DNA of 53,289 bases, taken from assembly GCA_019912845.1 (NCBI GenBank), contig JAIOHU010000217.1, positions 1 to 53,289 on the forward strand. Reading direction: 5' to 3'. Under the pieces are notes generated by a model. The model did not search any database. It was not told the origin of the DNA and was given only the letters and a program-made list of their open reading frames with translations. Positions 26,162 to 34,860 of the stretch are shown one piece after another. The first letter of the stretch is position 1, and each line of letters starts with the position of its first letter. Made by a program: the position numbers and the translations under genes. Source of the DNA: a bacterium (lineage in GTDB: Bacteria; Electryoneota; Electryoneia; Electryoneales; Electryoneaceae).

Positions 26162-26530
26162 ATGCCGAAGAAAAAGAACGAAAATTACAAAAAAGTTTCT
26201 GAATCAACGAACATAGGGCGGATTCAATTAATCCTCGCCGCAAAGCGTACATCATTGTCAGTGTTACGTACCGGTATCGCATTACTTTCGCTGCCGATGT
26301 CGATTGTTGCTCTCCTTGTAGCGACCTCGAAATACTACGATTTAGCGCATAATCTTCATTACATTATTCCCTTATTTGTTTTAAACAGCATCCTTGTCAT
26401 TTTGGGAATCTCACTGATCGCAAGAGCTTGGAGGAGAATTCTTAAACAGGATGAAGCCATCGCACACATTGCTCACGAGGATGAGAACCTTGAGCAGATT
26501 ATGGAAAATTACGAAGCCCCGGAGCACTGA
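26162..26530 (+). CDS. DUF202-like small membrane protein
   Basis: 122 residues. After a hydrophilic N-terminus comes LAAKRTSLSVLRTGIALLS, which resembles the LALERT..AWIRTGLAL signature of DUF202 (YidH family), then two membrane helices (about 38-60 and 72-92) and an acidic C-terminus. Role unknown. Its 3' end overlaps the predicted 5' end of the Omp85 gene by up to 80 nt. Confidence 0.68.
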   Translation: MPKKKNENYKKVSESTNIGRIQLILAAKRTSLSVLRTGIALLSLPMSIVALLVATSKYYDLAHNLHYIIPLFVLNSILVILGISLIARAWRRILKQDEAIAHIAHEDENLEQIMENYEAPEH

Positions 26531-28061
26531 CAGACCTGGCAGCAAGCACGATTTTACCCTGCATTCCATCATTGCTATTGTATTCCTGGGTATGGTTACA
26601 CAGACATCATACGCACAGCCTGATAAATTTAAGTCCGAAGAGGCGGCACCACCATCGGATGTCCTCATTTTGCAGGATGTCGTGGTCATTGGTAACCATG
26701 ATATCTCCGACGAACGTGTACGTGTGATTCTGAAATGGCAGAAGGGGATGGAATTCGGAAGCGGTGAACTGTCCAAAGGTATCAGACGACTGGAAGATTC
26801 CGGGCTGTTCTATAAAATCGATATCAGCACACGTCGTGGAGATGAACCTGGTTATATCACCGCCGTAGTCTTCCTCCGTGAAAAATCTTCCCCAAACCTG
26901 GATTGGTTTGAACGAGAAGTAAACTGGGATGGCTATCAGTTCAATATCCTTGAAATCGAAACTCGCGATTCTGACCATGATTATGTAATGGAATTCGATT
27001 TTCACCCCTTCCGTTGGTGGAGCGGAGTCGATCTGGATATCTACCGACGCGATTACGATTCTCTTTTTGTCAGCCCATTCACCCATTTTCAGTATGCCCA
27101 GACCACCTGGAATTTTCATCCTGTTAAAAGTGGAGAATTTGCGCAATATGGCTATCATTTTGATGTCTCACGTGCGGTAATCCAGACAGGTTTGAATTTT
27201 CCCCTAGCGGGTGATGTTTACCTGGAAACTTCCGCATATTTCACAAACTGGCACCTCGAAGATCAGGTAAGTCAGTATTCCAAGGGTGATGTACCCGATG
27301 AAGGTAAAGCAGTCGCTTATAAGAATGTTTATGGTGCTCCTGAAACAAATTCGATAAACGAATTAACTTTCGAAATAAATCTCCACAAGGACACACGTGA
27401 CGATCAGGATTATCCTCACGAGGGGGAATGGTTCCATTTGACAGGTGACTATTTTTACTATCCATCTGCTGATGGCATCTTTGATACCGACACCAATGAA
27501 AAAATGCTGCTTTACTACCCTGAAGCCGGTTTTTCTACTACGGACGATCCCGGGATGAGCCTGGAATTCGACTACCGTAATTATCAACCTTATACCAATG
27601 GCTGGACACTCGCCACACGTCTACGTGCTGCATTCTCAAGCGGTGATCTTCCATTTTTTCGACGATTTTACCTCTCCCGTATGTTCCCCATGCGTGGAGT
27701 GGCTCCTGGATTTGTAGAGCCTCACGGCGGCGGAAACGAGTTGCTGCAATTTTCCATTGAGCAGAGAATACCGCTCTTCACCAATTCGACACGCCCCTTT
27801 ATCCTCTCCTTTCTGTTTCTGGATGGTGGATACAATCGGGTTACATCGGATCAGAAATACTTCAATATTGTAGACCAGGGCACCATTCCCAAACCCTCAA
27901 TGGACTATAGTTACGACGACCTATTCCTGACCTGGGGCTGGGGGTTGGCGTTTAAGATTCCGGTGGTTGGTCCTTTGACCATGAGTATTGGCTACCCGAT
28001 CTCAAACCGTGACAATCTTGACGGCATTATCATTAATACACAATTAGGGTTGAGCTTTTGA
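26451..28061 (+). CDS. Omp85/BamA-TamA-like outer-membrane barrel with one POTRA domain
   Basis: Up to 536 residues. An N-terminal signal segment (SIIAIVFLGMVTQTSYAQ, about 39-56) is followed by one POTRA domain (about 70-145: VVVIGNHDISDERVRVILK, LEDSGLFYKIDI) and a barrel of about 390 residues with the loop-6 motif PMRGVAPGF and a C-terminal aromatic LGLSF. The first ATG overlaps DUF202; M11 at 26481 is an alternative, and no start leaves the genes separate. Single-POTRA members act in outer-membrane protein or lipid insertion. The next gene starts at or just after its stop, so an operon with DUF4390 and the kinase is likely. Confidence 0.82.
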   Translation: MKPSHTLLTRMRTLSRLWKITKPRSTDRPGSKHDFTLHSIIAIVFLGMVTQTSYAQPDKFKSEEAAPPSDVLILQDVVVIGNHDISDERVRVILKWQKGMEFGSGELSKGIRRLEDSGLFYKIDISTRRGDEPGYITAVVFLREKSSPNLDWFEREVNWDGYQFNILEIETRDSDHDYVMEFDFHPFRWWSGVDLDIYRRDYDSLFVSPFTHFQYAQTTWNFHPVKSGEFAQYGYHFDVSRAVIQTGLNFPLAGDVYLETSAYFTNWHLEDQVSQYSKGDVPDEGKAVAYKNVYGAPETNSINELTFEINLHKDTRDDQDYPHEGEWFHLTGDYFYYPSADGIFDTDTNEKMLLYYPEAGFSTTDDPGMSLEFDYRNYQPYTNGWTLATRLRAAFSSGDLPFFRRFYLSRMFPMRGVAPGFVEPHGGGNELLQFSIEQRIPLFTNSTRPFILSFLFLDGGYNRVTSDQKYFNIVDQGTIPKPSMDYSYDDLFLTWGWGLAFKIPVVGPLTMSIGYPISNRDNLDGIIINTQLGLSF

Positions 28062-28063
28062 GA

Positions 28064-28669
28064 ATGCGAATTTCACATATTTTCCTCGGCTTGACTCTCT
28101 TCCTTCTCGCCTTTTTTGCCAGCCCATCAACTGGAAAAGCTGAACTCCGGGTGGGTGATATCCACGCCTTCTGGGATGGACCTTTTGCGGTCATTCAACC
28201 TGAGATTTTCGAGCCTTTTACCCCAGAAACTCGTAAAACACTGCACTCAGGTATGCCAGTTGGTATTCAGATTGAGCTAAAGCTGGTACGTACCGGATTT
28301 GTCAAGGAAAAAGAGGTTCGTGTCAAAGTTCAATACAACATCTGGAATGAAAAATTCATTGTAATTACTGAGCACACCAGTGTCCCATTCAACAGTTATG
28401 GTGAAGTGCTCAATTATTTTGAAAATGATTTTCGTATCCTTATCGCATTTGACGAATTCCCGAAAAGAGGTGAGTGGCTGATACGAATGCGGGCGGGCGA
28501 ACGACGTGTTTTCGACGATGAAGATAAGTCCAAACCCATTGAATCCATCGAACAAGACCTGCGTGGTATCGCACGTTGGCTGTTCAAACGTGGTGCCACC
28601 GAAGACTCCTATTGTGACTGGTCGGATTACATCAAATTACTGCCTGAGGAGAAAGAGGAGACACGATGA
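28064..28669 (+). CDS. DUF4390 family exported protein
   Basis: 201 residues from the ATG at 28064; a TTG at 28058 would instead give a 4-nt overlap with the Omp85 stop (TTGA). A signal peptide (HIFLGLTLFLLAFFASPSTGKA) leads a domain of about 170 residues with few charged clusters, KEVRVKVQYNIWNEKF and the C-terminal IARWLF. I assign DUF4390, whose genes often precede NtrY-like sensor kinases, as here. The stop overlaps the kinase start (ATGA). Function unknown; a periplasmic sensor partner is a reasonable guess. Confidence 0.7.
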   Translation: MRISHIFLGLTLFLLAFFASPSTGKAELRVGDIHAFWDGPFAVIQPEIFEPFTPETRKTLHSGMPVGIQIELKLVRTGFVKEKEVRVKVQYNIWNEKFIVITEHTSVPFNSYGEVLNYFENDFRILIAFDEFPKRGEWLIRMRAGERRVFDDEDKSKPIESIEQDLRGIARWLFKRGATEDSYCDWSDYIKLLPEEKEETR

Positions 28670-30174
28670 GACTGAGACGTCTGATGCTCATTGCACTCCT
28701 GCTCGCTGGACTCCTGCCGATCATTCCTCTCTGGTGGGTTGTAACCTCGGTAGTAAATCAGGGTGCAAATACCCTGGCACCGGAGTCGTTGGGTGAAGGC
28801 TTACAGCATGCAATCGACCTCGCAAAACGTGAATATCAGGATGCTGAAATTCACCTCAAAGATCAACTTGAAAAACTGGTAGCTGCAACTCCAAAGGTTA
28901 ATACCGTTCCTATCCTGAAAAATGATATCATAAACCAGCAGACCCAGAAACTTTATTTCATCGATAACAATCCCAATTTTACCGAACCGAAATGTCTGTT
29001 GTTCTCTTCAGGAGAGTGGAAAGTTGTCCCGCACCCTCAATCCCTGCATGAGGAGAGTTTTCGCGAGATTCCATCAGTCATCCAGGTTTCCCAGGCTGAG
29101 GGGAATTATACCTGGATTCTCGAAGAGAAGCTCGATCCTGAATTTGTCCAAAAAGCCGAACTTCTACGATCAACCTGGGCTGATTGGCAGGTACGTTCCA
29201 TGCACCGTGATGATGTCCTGCGCAGTCTGTTGATTACCTACCTGATCATTTACGCCATCGTGATAGTCGTATCCCTGCTTGCCGGAATGTGGGTGACTGT
29301 ATCAGCGACCAAACGTATTGAAAAACTCACCGCCGTCGCTTCAGAAGTTGCAAAAGGGAATGAGGAGACTCGTGCTTCTATAGTAGGCACAAAGGAAATC
29401 CGTCAGCTCGCCAGCACCTTCAACATGATGCTTGACCGTCTCGATGAGTCACGTCGTAAAGCGGCGGATATGGAGAAAAAGGCAGCCTGGCGTGGCTTGG
29501 CACGTATCCTCGCCCACGAGATCAAAAACCCGCTGACACCCATCCAGCTTAGTGTCCGTCAACTTTCCGACTCCTACCAGGGTGACGATGAGAATTACCG
29601 TGAAATGGTGATGACCACACGTGAGATCGTTGATGAGGAGGTAGAAAGTCTACGGAAATTGATCAAGGAGTTTGGTGATTTTGCACGAGCGCCCAAACTT
29701 TCGGTCAACCCTGAAAGTCCGGTTGCCCTGGCTGAAGACCTGCAGGGGTTGTATTCCTCCCAGCTTACGCTTGATCTGGCGGATAATCTTCCCGAAGAAA
29801 TTTCAATCGACCGTGAGAAGATACGCCGTGCCCTGATCAACCTCATCGATAACGGCATCGCTGCTGCCAGCGCAGAAATCGGCACAAAAGCTCGTGCGGA
29901 ATTACGGTTGTATGTAGTCGATGAGCTGCTCTACTGGGAGGTTGAGGATAACGGTCCCGGTGTGCCCGAAGATAAATGCGACTCCATTTTTGAGCCCTAT
30001 TTCACCACAAAACGTACCGGTGTAGGGCTTGGACTTCCAATTGTCCGCACCATCGCCTCACAACACGGCGGCGATATCGAATGCTTACGTGGCGAGAAGT
30101 TAGGCGGCGCACTCTTCCGTATTCATTTGCCGGTGATGGGTGTGGAAGAAGTGGATGATGAGAGTGAAAGGTAG
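28666..30174 (+). CDS. NtrY-like membrane sensor histidine kinase
   Basis: 502 residues. A helix near 5-25, a periplasmic sensor region (about 30-180), a second helix (about 187-212, LIIYAIVIVVSLLAGMWV), a HAMP linker (about 213-265), HisKA with phosphoacceptor H284 (ILAHEIKNPLTP) and HATPase with N box LINLIDNGIAAA, G1 EDNGPGVPE and G2 GVGLGLPIV. All residues for activity are present. The EIKNPLTP box is typical of NtrY-type kinases. No response regulator follows within the window, so it is orphan here. The family tie with DUF4390 suggests it senses envelope or redox cues. Confidence 0.88.
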   Translation: MRLRRLMLIALLLAGLLPIIPLWWVVTSVVNQGANTLAPESLGEGLQHAIDLAKREYQDAEIHLKDQLEKLVAATPKVNTVPILKNDIINQQTQKLYFIDNNPNFTEPKCLLFSSGEWKVVPHPQSLHEESFREIPSVIQVSQAEGNYTWILEEKLDPEFVQKAELLRSTWADWQVRSMHRDDVLRSLLITYLIIYAIVIVVSLLAGMWVTVSATKRIEKLTAVASEVAKGNEETRASIVGTKEIRQLASTFNMMLDRLDESRRKAADMEKKAAWRGLARILAHEIKNPLTPIQLSVRQLSDSYQGDDENYREMVMTTREIVDEEVESLRKLIKEFGDFARAPKLSVNPESPVALAEDLQGLYSSQLTLDLADNLPEEISIDREKIRRALINLIDNGIAAASAEIGTKARAELRLYVVDELLYWEVEDNGPGVPEDKCDSIFEPYFTTKRTGVGLGLPIVRTIASQHGGDIECLRGEKLGGALFRIHLPVMGVEEVDDESER

Positions 30175-30539
30175 TAATGTAGCCTGGAATCTTGTATTCC
30201 GGGATGATGGTCTACGGCGTAAACATTGACTACTAATCAGAATTTGGTACGATTGAAACGATATCGCTCAATTAATCCGGAGAACGTCTACTCCATTACA
30301 ACTATCATTGTTAAGTGTAAACATCAATTCAAATTTTGGTCTAGAGTAAAGAGTTTTTGCATGACAAAACGTAATAAGAGGATCATTTCACCTCGCACTG
30401 CACCTGTCCCCCGGGATACGAGATCCTAGCCTACGCTGGCTGTATTTCCTCTGGTTGAAGATCAAATAGGCGATCCAATGTTTTACCCGAGGGTGACCCA
30501 TTTCCTAGGTATTGGATCAACAATATTGAGGGGAACTGT
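30175..30539. other. gap after the kinase operon with palindromic module
   Basis: 365 bp. Directly after the kinase stop stands GTAGCCTGGAATC-TTGT-ATTCCGGG (30179-30203), a hairpin of the same type as GTAGTCTGGAATCTTTGTTCCGGG in the 0.4-kb repeats at 36-40 kb. Another imperfect palindrome, CCGGGATACGAGATCCTAGCC, is near 30411. No gene is seen. Confidence 0.6.
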
Positions 30540-31044
30540 TTGGTAGCTGTATGCGAGTTTCCTGAAGTATTTACTTTTATTCTTGATCTCCCAGAACTTG
30601 ATTTGGATAATCCTGTTGCCAGTATCTATCGTGGAACTCAAAGATCACATTTTTCAGGCGACACCTTGTGGACCCAAATTCATGGTTCTGGTGGTGCTTC
30701 GAGGTTTATTCTCGACACAGAAACCGACACAAAAACAGTGTGGAATAATCATGCTCGTTTGATTCGGCCGCATTTGATATTCTTCCCTCGTAACCCAATC
30801 CCTTTATTCTGAAATAACAATATCGTTCAAGGTTCCTTATAAGACAAAGGTTACGCTAGCGGTATACAATGTGCTTGGTCAGATAATTGCCGTTTTGTTA
30901 GATAAACCGATGAATACAGGATTCCACGAGGTAGTCTGGAACAGTAATGATGCGAATATGATTCAAGTCGTATCCGGGATGTATCTTGTTAGAATGGAAG
31001 CGGAAGGATTCATGAAATCACAGAAAATCTTGCAGATGCAATAA
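30540..31044 (+). pseudogene. decayed T9SS cargo gene (sorting domain remnant with frameshift)
   Basis: The first part (30540-30812) is open in one frame and ends HLIFFPRNPIPLF followed by a stop. The second part (from about 30800 to the TAA at 31042) continues in another frame with SEITISFKVPYKTKVTLAVY, YNVLGQIIAVL, SGMYLVRMEAEGF and SQKILQM, which is a textbook T9SS type A sorting domain. Joined at a +1/-2 shift near 30800 the two give a normal PNP..SEITISF entry into that domain. The 5' end has no signal peptide and only a TTG start, so the gene is truncated as well as shifted. Confidence 0.75.
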
Positions 31045-31365
31045 CTCCGTGAAAAAAGCATCCCTTGAGTATAAACCCTTATTATGATAAATGCTCCAGC
31101 TTATCTAATTGCTACTCTGTCCCTCCGTTAAATTCTGCAACTATGCTCCTCATTTCACAACTTAGAGTCCCCTTCCAAAAACAACTTATCGCTATAACGT
31201 AAAACCTATCATCTTGTATTTTATGATGATAGTATTATTCTTTACACGTTTATTGTCTAATACTCACGTTCTCCGCACTTACACAAAATACCGAGTATGC
31301 ACTTGTATTCACATATTATTTCTAATAATTTATAGCTGAGGGTAAACCTGAATTGAGGGATTAAC
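31045..31365. other. gap upstream of the ribbon-helix-helix-like gene
   Basis: 321 AT-rich bp without a gene or recognised repeat. It presumably holds the promoter of the 31366 gene; no clear -35/-10 pair could be chosen by eye. Confidence 0.4.
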
Positions 31366-31950
31366 ATGAATGCAAGTCGTGATATATTTGCCGGACTCAT
31401 TGATCAGCAACGTGAGCCAATGATTCGTACCACCTTCACCCTGACACCGGATGCAATCACTGCTCTCCAATGGTTGCAGGATGAATTGGGTGTGCAAACG
31501 AAAGACATTGCGGATATCGCCCTGTGCAACAAAGAGCCGAACGGCAGCCCGGGAAAGGAAAATCCCTGTATTGATGATATCCTTGTGCTTATCTCAGAGG
31601 CGAGCGGGACAGGGAAGGACAACTTCACTGAGCGTAAAAATCTCTCCCTGCACAAACACTCGGTGGATACGCTTAATCAGCTTGTACGTCATTATGAAAT
31701 TCCACGAGATGTGTTTGTCAACCAGATGATCCTGCATGCACGTGAGTGCCTCGAGACTACCCTTCAACAGCGTATTGAGGATCGTCGCAAATTGGCACTA
31801 GCTCTCGAGGGCTGGATCAGGGACGCAGAAAACCTTCTACCTGCACTTGCATCCAAACTTTCCGAAAATGATGCTTGTCGTGAACTGGCAGAATCGATAG
31901 TTCAGAACGCGAAAGTTGATTGTGACGACCTTTGCACGAAGTTTTTGTGA
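31366..31950 (+). CDS. protein with two ribbon-helix-helix-like segments, function unknown
   Basis: 194 residues; GAGGG lies 7 nt before the ATG. I do not recognise a family. Two segments look alike: RTTFTLTPDAITALQWLQDELG followed by KDIADIAL (about 21-52, written here in two pieces as RTTFTLTPDAITALQWL and QTKDIADIAL) and KNLSLHKHSVDTLNQLVRH with PRDVFVNQMI (about 87-118). Each has one strand-like stretch and two helices, as in ribbon-helix-helix DNA-binding proteins, so a pseudo-dimer is possible. The C-terminal 75 residues are helical. It stands 64 bp before the octaheme cytochrome gene on the same strand and could regulate it, but this is inference. Confidence 0.5.
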   Translation: MNASRDIFAGLIDQQREPMIRTTFTLTPDAITALQWLQDELGVQTKDIADIALCNKEPNGSPGKENPCIDDILVLISEASGTGKDNFTERKNLSLHKHSVDTLNQLVRHYEIPRDVFVNQMILHARECLETTLQQRIEDRRKLALALEGWIRDAENLLPALASKLSENDACRELAESIVQNAKVDCDDLCTKFL

Positions 31951-31988
31951 TAATCTTCACCAAATTACCGTAGAGAGTAAGAGGAACA

Positions 31989-32018
31989 ATGAGCAGAAAA
32001 TGGAAAGTGGGTGAATGA
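31989..32018 (+). CDS. possible 9-codon leader peptide before the octaheme cytochrome gene
   Basis: ATG AGC AGA ... GAA TGA encodes MSRKWKVGE. It has a better Shine-Dalgarno (AAGAGGA, 5-6 nt before the ATG) than the cytochrome start that follows, and its stop overlaps the cytochrome ATG at 32015 (ATGA). Such an arrangement would couple translation of the cytochrome to the leader. Too short for statistical support. Confidence 0.35.
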   Translation: MSRKWKVGE

Positions 32019-33586
32019 TGAATCCGATTAAAGTTTTGTTTTTCATTCTGGCAACTATAGCAGTCCTGATCCTGGTAGAATTTCCTTATGACAGGGATTC
32101 TGGTGAGGATCTCGAGGCGATGCAGCAGCAATATGGACAGGAGCACATCCCCTCGGTTGATCACCAGAAACTGGCAGCCTTGAAGGGGCCATTCACTTAC
32201 CCACAAGAGGTTACACGCCAGTGTATCTCCTGTCATACAGAACGTCACATTGAGGTTATGCAATCCTCGCATTGGAACTGGGAGGAAGAGGCATACATCC
32301 CGGGGCGTGGTATTACTTATGCAGGAAAGAAAAACCTGCTAAATAATTTCTGTATTGGAATCGGCGGAAGTGAGACCTCCTGCACAAAATGCCATGCTGG
32401 CTATGGCTGGACAGATGCCGGATTTGATTTCACCGAAGAGGAAAATGTCGACTGCCTGGTCTGCCACGATCAATCCGGTCAATATGTCAAGGACAGCGGG
32501 GCTGCGGGCTATCCCGCCGGGGATGTTGATCTGGCGTTGGCTGCAAGGAGCGTTGGTATCCCGACCAAAAGCAATTGCGGAAGCTGCCATTTTTACAGTG
32601 GTGGTGGTAACAATGTAAAACACGGCGATCTCGAAGAAGCCCTGTTGACCTCAGACCGAACCGTAGATGTTCACATGGGCTACGATGGTGTAAACATGGA
32701 TTGTATCGCCTGTCACCAGACAGAACGTCACCAGATGAAGGGTCAGCTCTATGCTGTTTCATCTATGAACGAAAATCGAGCGACCTGCACCGAATGCCAT
32801 AGTAACGCCCCGCATCGTGATAATATTCTCAACGAGCATACCATTAAGGTGGCTTGCCAGACCTGTCATATTCCTGAATATGCCAAGGTTAACGCTACCA
32901 AAATGAGCTGGGACTGGTCAAAAGCCGGCCGACTGGAAAATGGTGAACCTTACCATGAGGAGGATGAGGACGGCAATCACACTTACTTGTCCATCAAAGG
33001 GGAGTTCGTCTGGGAAAAAAATGTGAAGCCGGAGTACATCTGGTTTAACGGCACGGCAGACCACTATTTCCTCGGGGATAAAGTTGATCCTGCTGAGGTG
33101 GTGCAAATGAACACCCTGAATGGAGAATATAACGATCCGAATTCGCAGATTATTCCGGTGAAAATACACCGTGCACGTCAGATTTATGACTGTGAACTGG
33201 AACAGATTATCCAGCCGAAACTTTTTGCGGAGAAAAAAGGCGAAGGTGGCTACTGGAAAGATTTTGACTGGGATATTGCCGCAAAACTGGGAATGGAGCA
33301 TGTCAACCAGGACTACAGTGGAAACTATTGCTTTATCAATACGGAAATGACCTGGCCGGTCAATCACATGGTAGCACCTGCCGAGGAAGCCCTGAGTTGC
33401 ACAGAGTGCCATTCACGTGAAAACAGCCGTCTCGCAGGGATTTCAGATTTCTACATGCCAGGAAGAGATTCTTATGCATCGGTCGAGGCAATTGGAAAAC
33501 TACTACTCCTGGCATCCTTACTGGGGGTTTTGTTGCACCTTACTATTCGTTCGATTAGCTGGATGAAGGAAAGGAGAAACGAATGA
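32015..33586 (+). CDS. otr: octaheme c-type cytochrome, tetrathionate reductase (Otr) family
   Basis: 523 residues. An N-terminal hydrophobic segment (5-22, signal or anchor) precedes eight CxxCH haem sites: C70, C123, C147, C188, C230, C258, C281 and one near 475 (CTECHS). Spacing and size match the octaheme tetrathionate reductase family, whose members reduce tetrathionate and also nitrite or hydroxylamine in vitro. The C-terminus adds a membrane helix (LLLLASLLGVLLHLTI), so the protein is tied to the membrane, which fits electron delivery by the cytochrome b encoded next (ATGA overlap). Start at 32015 or 32018 (tandem ATG). Upstream in-frame extension is blocked by a stop at 32012. Confidence 0.88.
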   Translation: MMNPIKVLFFILATIAVLILVEFPYDRDSGEDLEAMQQQYGQEHIPSVDHQKLAALKGPFTYPQEVTRQCISCHTERHIEVMQSSHWNWEEEAYIPGRGITYAGKKNLLNNFCIGIGGSETSCTKCHAGYGWTDAGFDFTEEENVDCLVCHDQSGQYVKDSGAAGYPAGDVDLALAARSVGIPTKSNCGSCHFYSGGGNNVKHGDLEEALLTSDRTVDVHMGYDGVNMDCIACHQTERHQMKGQLYAVSSMNENRATCTECHSNAPHRDNILNEHTIKVACQTCHIPEYAKVNATKMSWDWSKAGRLENGEPYHEEDEDGNHTYLSIKGEFVWEKNVKPEYIWFNGTADHYFLGDKVDPAEVVQMNTLNGEYNDPNSQIIPVKIHRARQIYDCELEQIIQPKLFAEKKGEGGYWKDFDWDIAAKLGMEHVNQDYSGNYCFINTEMTWPVNHMVAPAEEALSCTECHSRENSRLAGISDFYMPGRDSYASVEAIGKLLLLASLLGVLLHLTIRSISWMKERRNE

Positions 33587-34314
33587 GACAGGTAAAAATT
33601 TACAAGAGCTTCGAACGTTTCTGGCACTGGATGCAGGCGGTTTTGATCGGCTTCCTGATCCTGACCGGGTTTGAAATTCATGGGAGCTATGAGTTTCTCG
33701 GATTCCGTAATGCCGTACATTACCATAATGCAGCATCGTATGCTTTCATTGGTTTGATCGTTTTCGCAATTTTCTGGCATTTTGCCACCGGTGAGTGGAA
33801 ACAGTATATTCCGACTTTCAGCAACCTGAAAGCCCAGATGTTTTATTACCTGAGTGGGATATTTCATCATGCTGAGCACCCGCATCGCAAAACCGAACTA
33901 AGCAAACTGAATCCAATACAACGCCTGGTATATCTCGGACTTAAATTGCTGGTAATCCCCGTGATGGTAACCACTGGTTTGCTTGCCATGTTTTACCGCT
34001 ATCCGCATGCTGGGGAGGTTAATGCGTTGCCGATTGGCGGATTAACCATGATCCTCGTTATCCATACATTGGGTGCCTTTTCCCTGGTGGCATTTCTCAT
34101 CGTTCATCTCTACCTGATCACAACTGGTACTACGGTAGCCTCCAACCTGAAAGCTATGATCACCGGATATGAAGACCTCGAGGAAGAAGATGAAGAGGTA
34201 GAAGAATTGCTGCAACCGCTGGCAGCACGGACGAGGGAAACAAGGAGGGGCGAGGTGCCATCGAAGGTTGCTGCAGTACTTTCTCAAGAACTTACAGCCC
34301 AGCAGGAGGGATGA
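33583..34314 (+). CDS. cytochrome b561-type membrane subunit
   Basis: 243 residues with four main membrane helices (about 15-35, 47-70, 122-145, 155-182) and histidines in helix positions expected for two b haems: FWHWMQ at the start, AVHYHNAA, IFWHFATG, VIHTLG and VHLYLI. This is the NiFe-hydrogenase/thiosulfate reductase/formate dehydrogenase type of cytochrome b. It would pass quinol electrons to the octaheme cytochrome across the periplasmic face. The acidic C-terminal tail (EDLEEEDEEVEE) is unusual. The start overlaps the cytochrome c stop by 4 nt. Confidence 0.86.
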   Translation: MRQVKIYKSFERFWHWMQAVLIGFLILTGFEIHGSYEFLGFRNAVHYHNAASYAFIGLIVFAIFWHFATGEWKQYIPTFSNLKAQMFYYLSGIFHHAEHPHRKTELSKLNPIQRLVYLGLKLLVIPVMVTTGLLAMFYRYPHAGEVNALPIGGLTMILVIHTLGAFSLVAFLIVHLYLITTGTTVASNLKAMITGYEDLEEEDEEVEELLQPLAARTRETRRGEVPSKVAAVLSQELTAQQEG

Positions 34315-34317
34315 ATC

Positions 34318-34839
34318 ATGATGCCGATAAATGAAAAACAATACATGAATCCCTATCTCGCCGGGGTTCTGCTCGGGCTTGTTCTTCTCGCGACGATAGT
34401 AATCACAGGACGTGGGCTTGGGGCAAGTGGTGCGATGAAATCAGCGGTTGTTGCGGTTGTGGAAAATGTCGCACCCTCGCATACGGAGAACGCTCCGTTT
34501 TACGTTGACTATGCCCAGGGACACGACCATCCGTTGAAATCATGGCTGTTCTTTGAAGTAATCGGTGTGCTGATTGGTGGTTTTCTCTCGGGAATGGTCA
34601 GTAATCGCTTACGATTTTCAACTAATCGCGGACCAAACCTGTCGATAGCCAAACGTCTGCCTTTCGCCGTGGTGGGAGGTGTGTTGTTTGGCATAGGAGC
34701 TCAACTTGCGCGTGGCTGCACCAGTGGTGCTGCCTTGAGTGGGATGGCAGTGCTATCTGCAGGTGGTTTTTTGACCATGATAGCTATTTTTGGCAGCGGG
34801 TATATGTTTGCGTGGTTCTTCCGCCGTCTCTGGCGGTAA
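34318..34839 (+). CDS. YeeE/YedE sulfur transport family protein, single-half form
   Basis: 173 residues with about four membrane helices. The conserved YeeE/YedE box GAQLARGCTSGAALSG carries C134, the only cysteine of the protein. In TsuA-type thiosulfate transporters such cysteines line the path and hand on the sulfur compound. GGAGGG lies about 8 nt before the ATG. It is one half of the usual two-half fold; the neighbouring gene gives the other half, so the two may form one heteromeric transporter. Confidence 0.85.
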   Translation: MMPINEKQYMNPYLAGVLLGLVLLATIVITGRGLGASGAMKSAVVAVVENVAPSHTENAPFYVDYAQGHDHPLKSWLFFEVIGVLIGGFLSGMVSNRLRFSTNRGPNLSIAKRLPFAVVGGVLFGIGAQLARGCTSGAALSGMAVLSAGGFLTMIAIFGSGYMFAWFFRRLWR

Positions 34840-34860
34840 CACAGGAAAAGGAAAATTGTC

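Noticed and set aside
30226-30429. 67-codon ORF after the kinase
   Set aside because: Atypical composition, covers palindromic DNA, no ribosome site, no recognisable domain.
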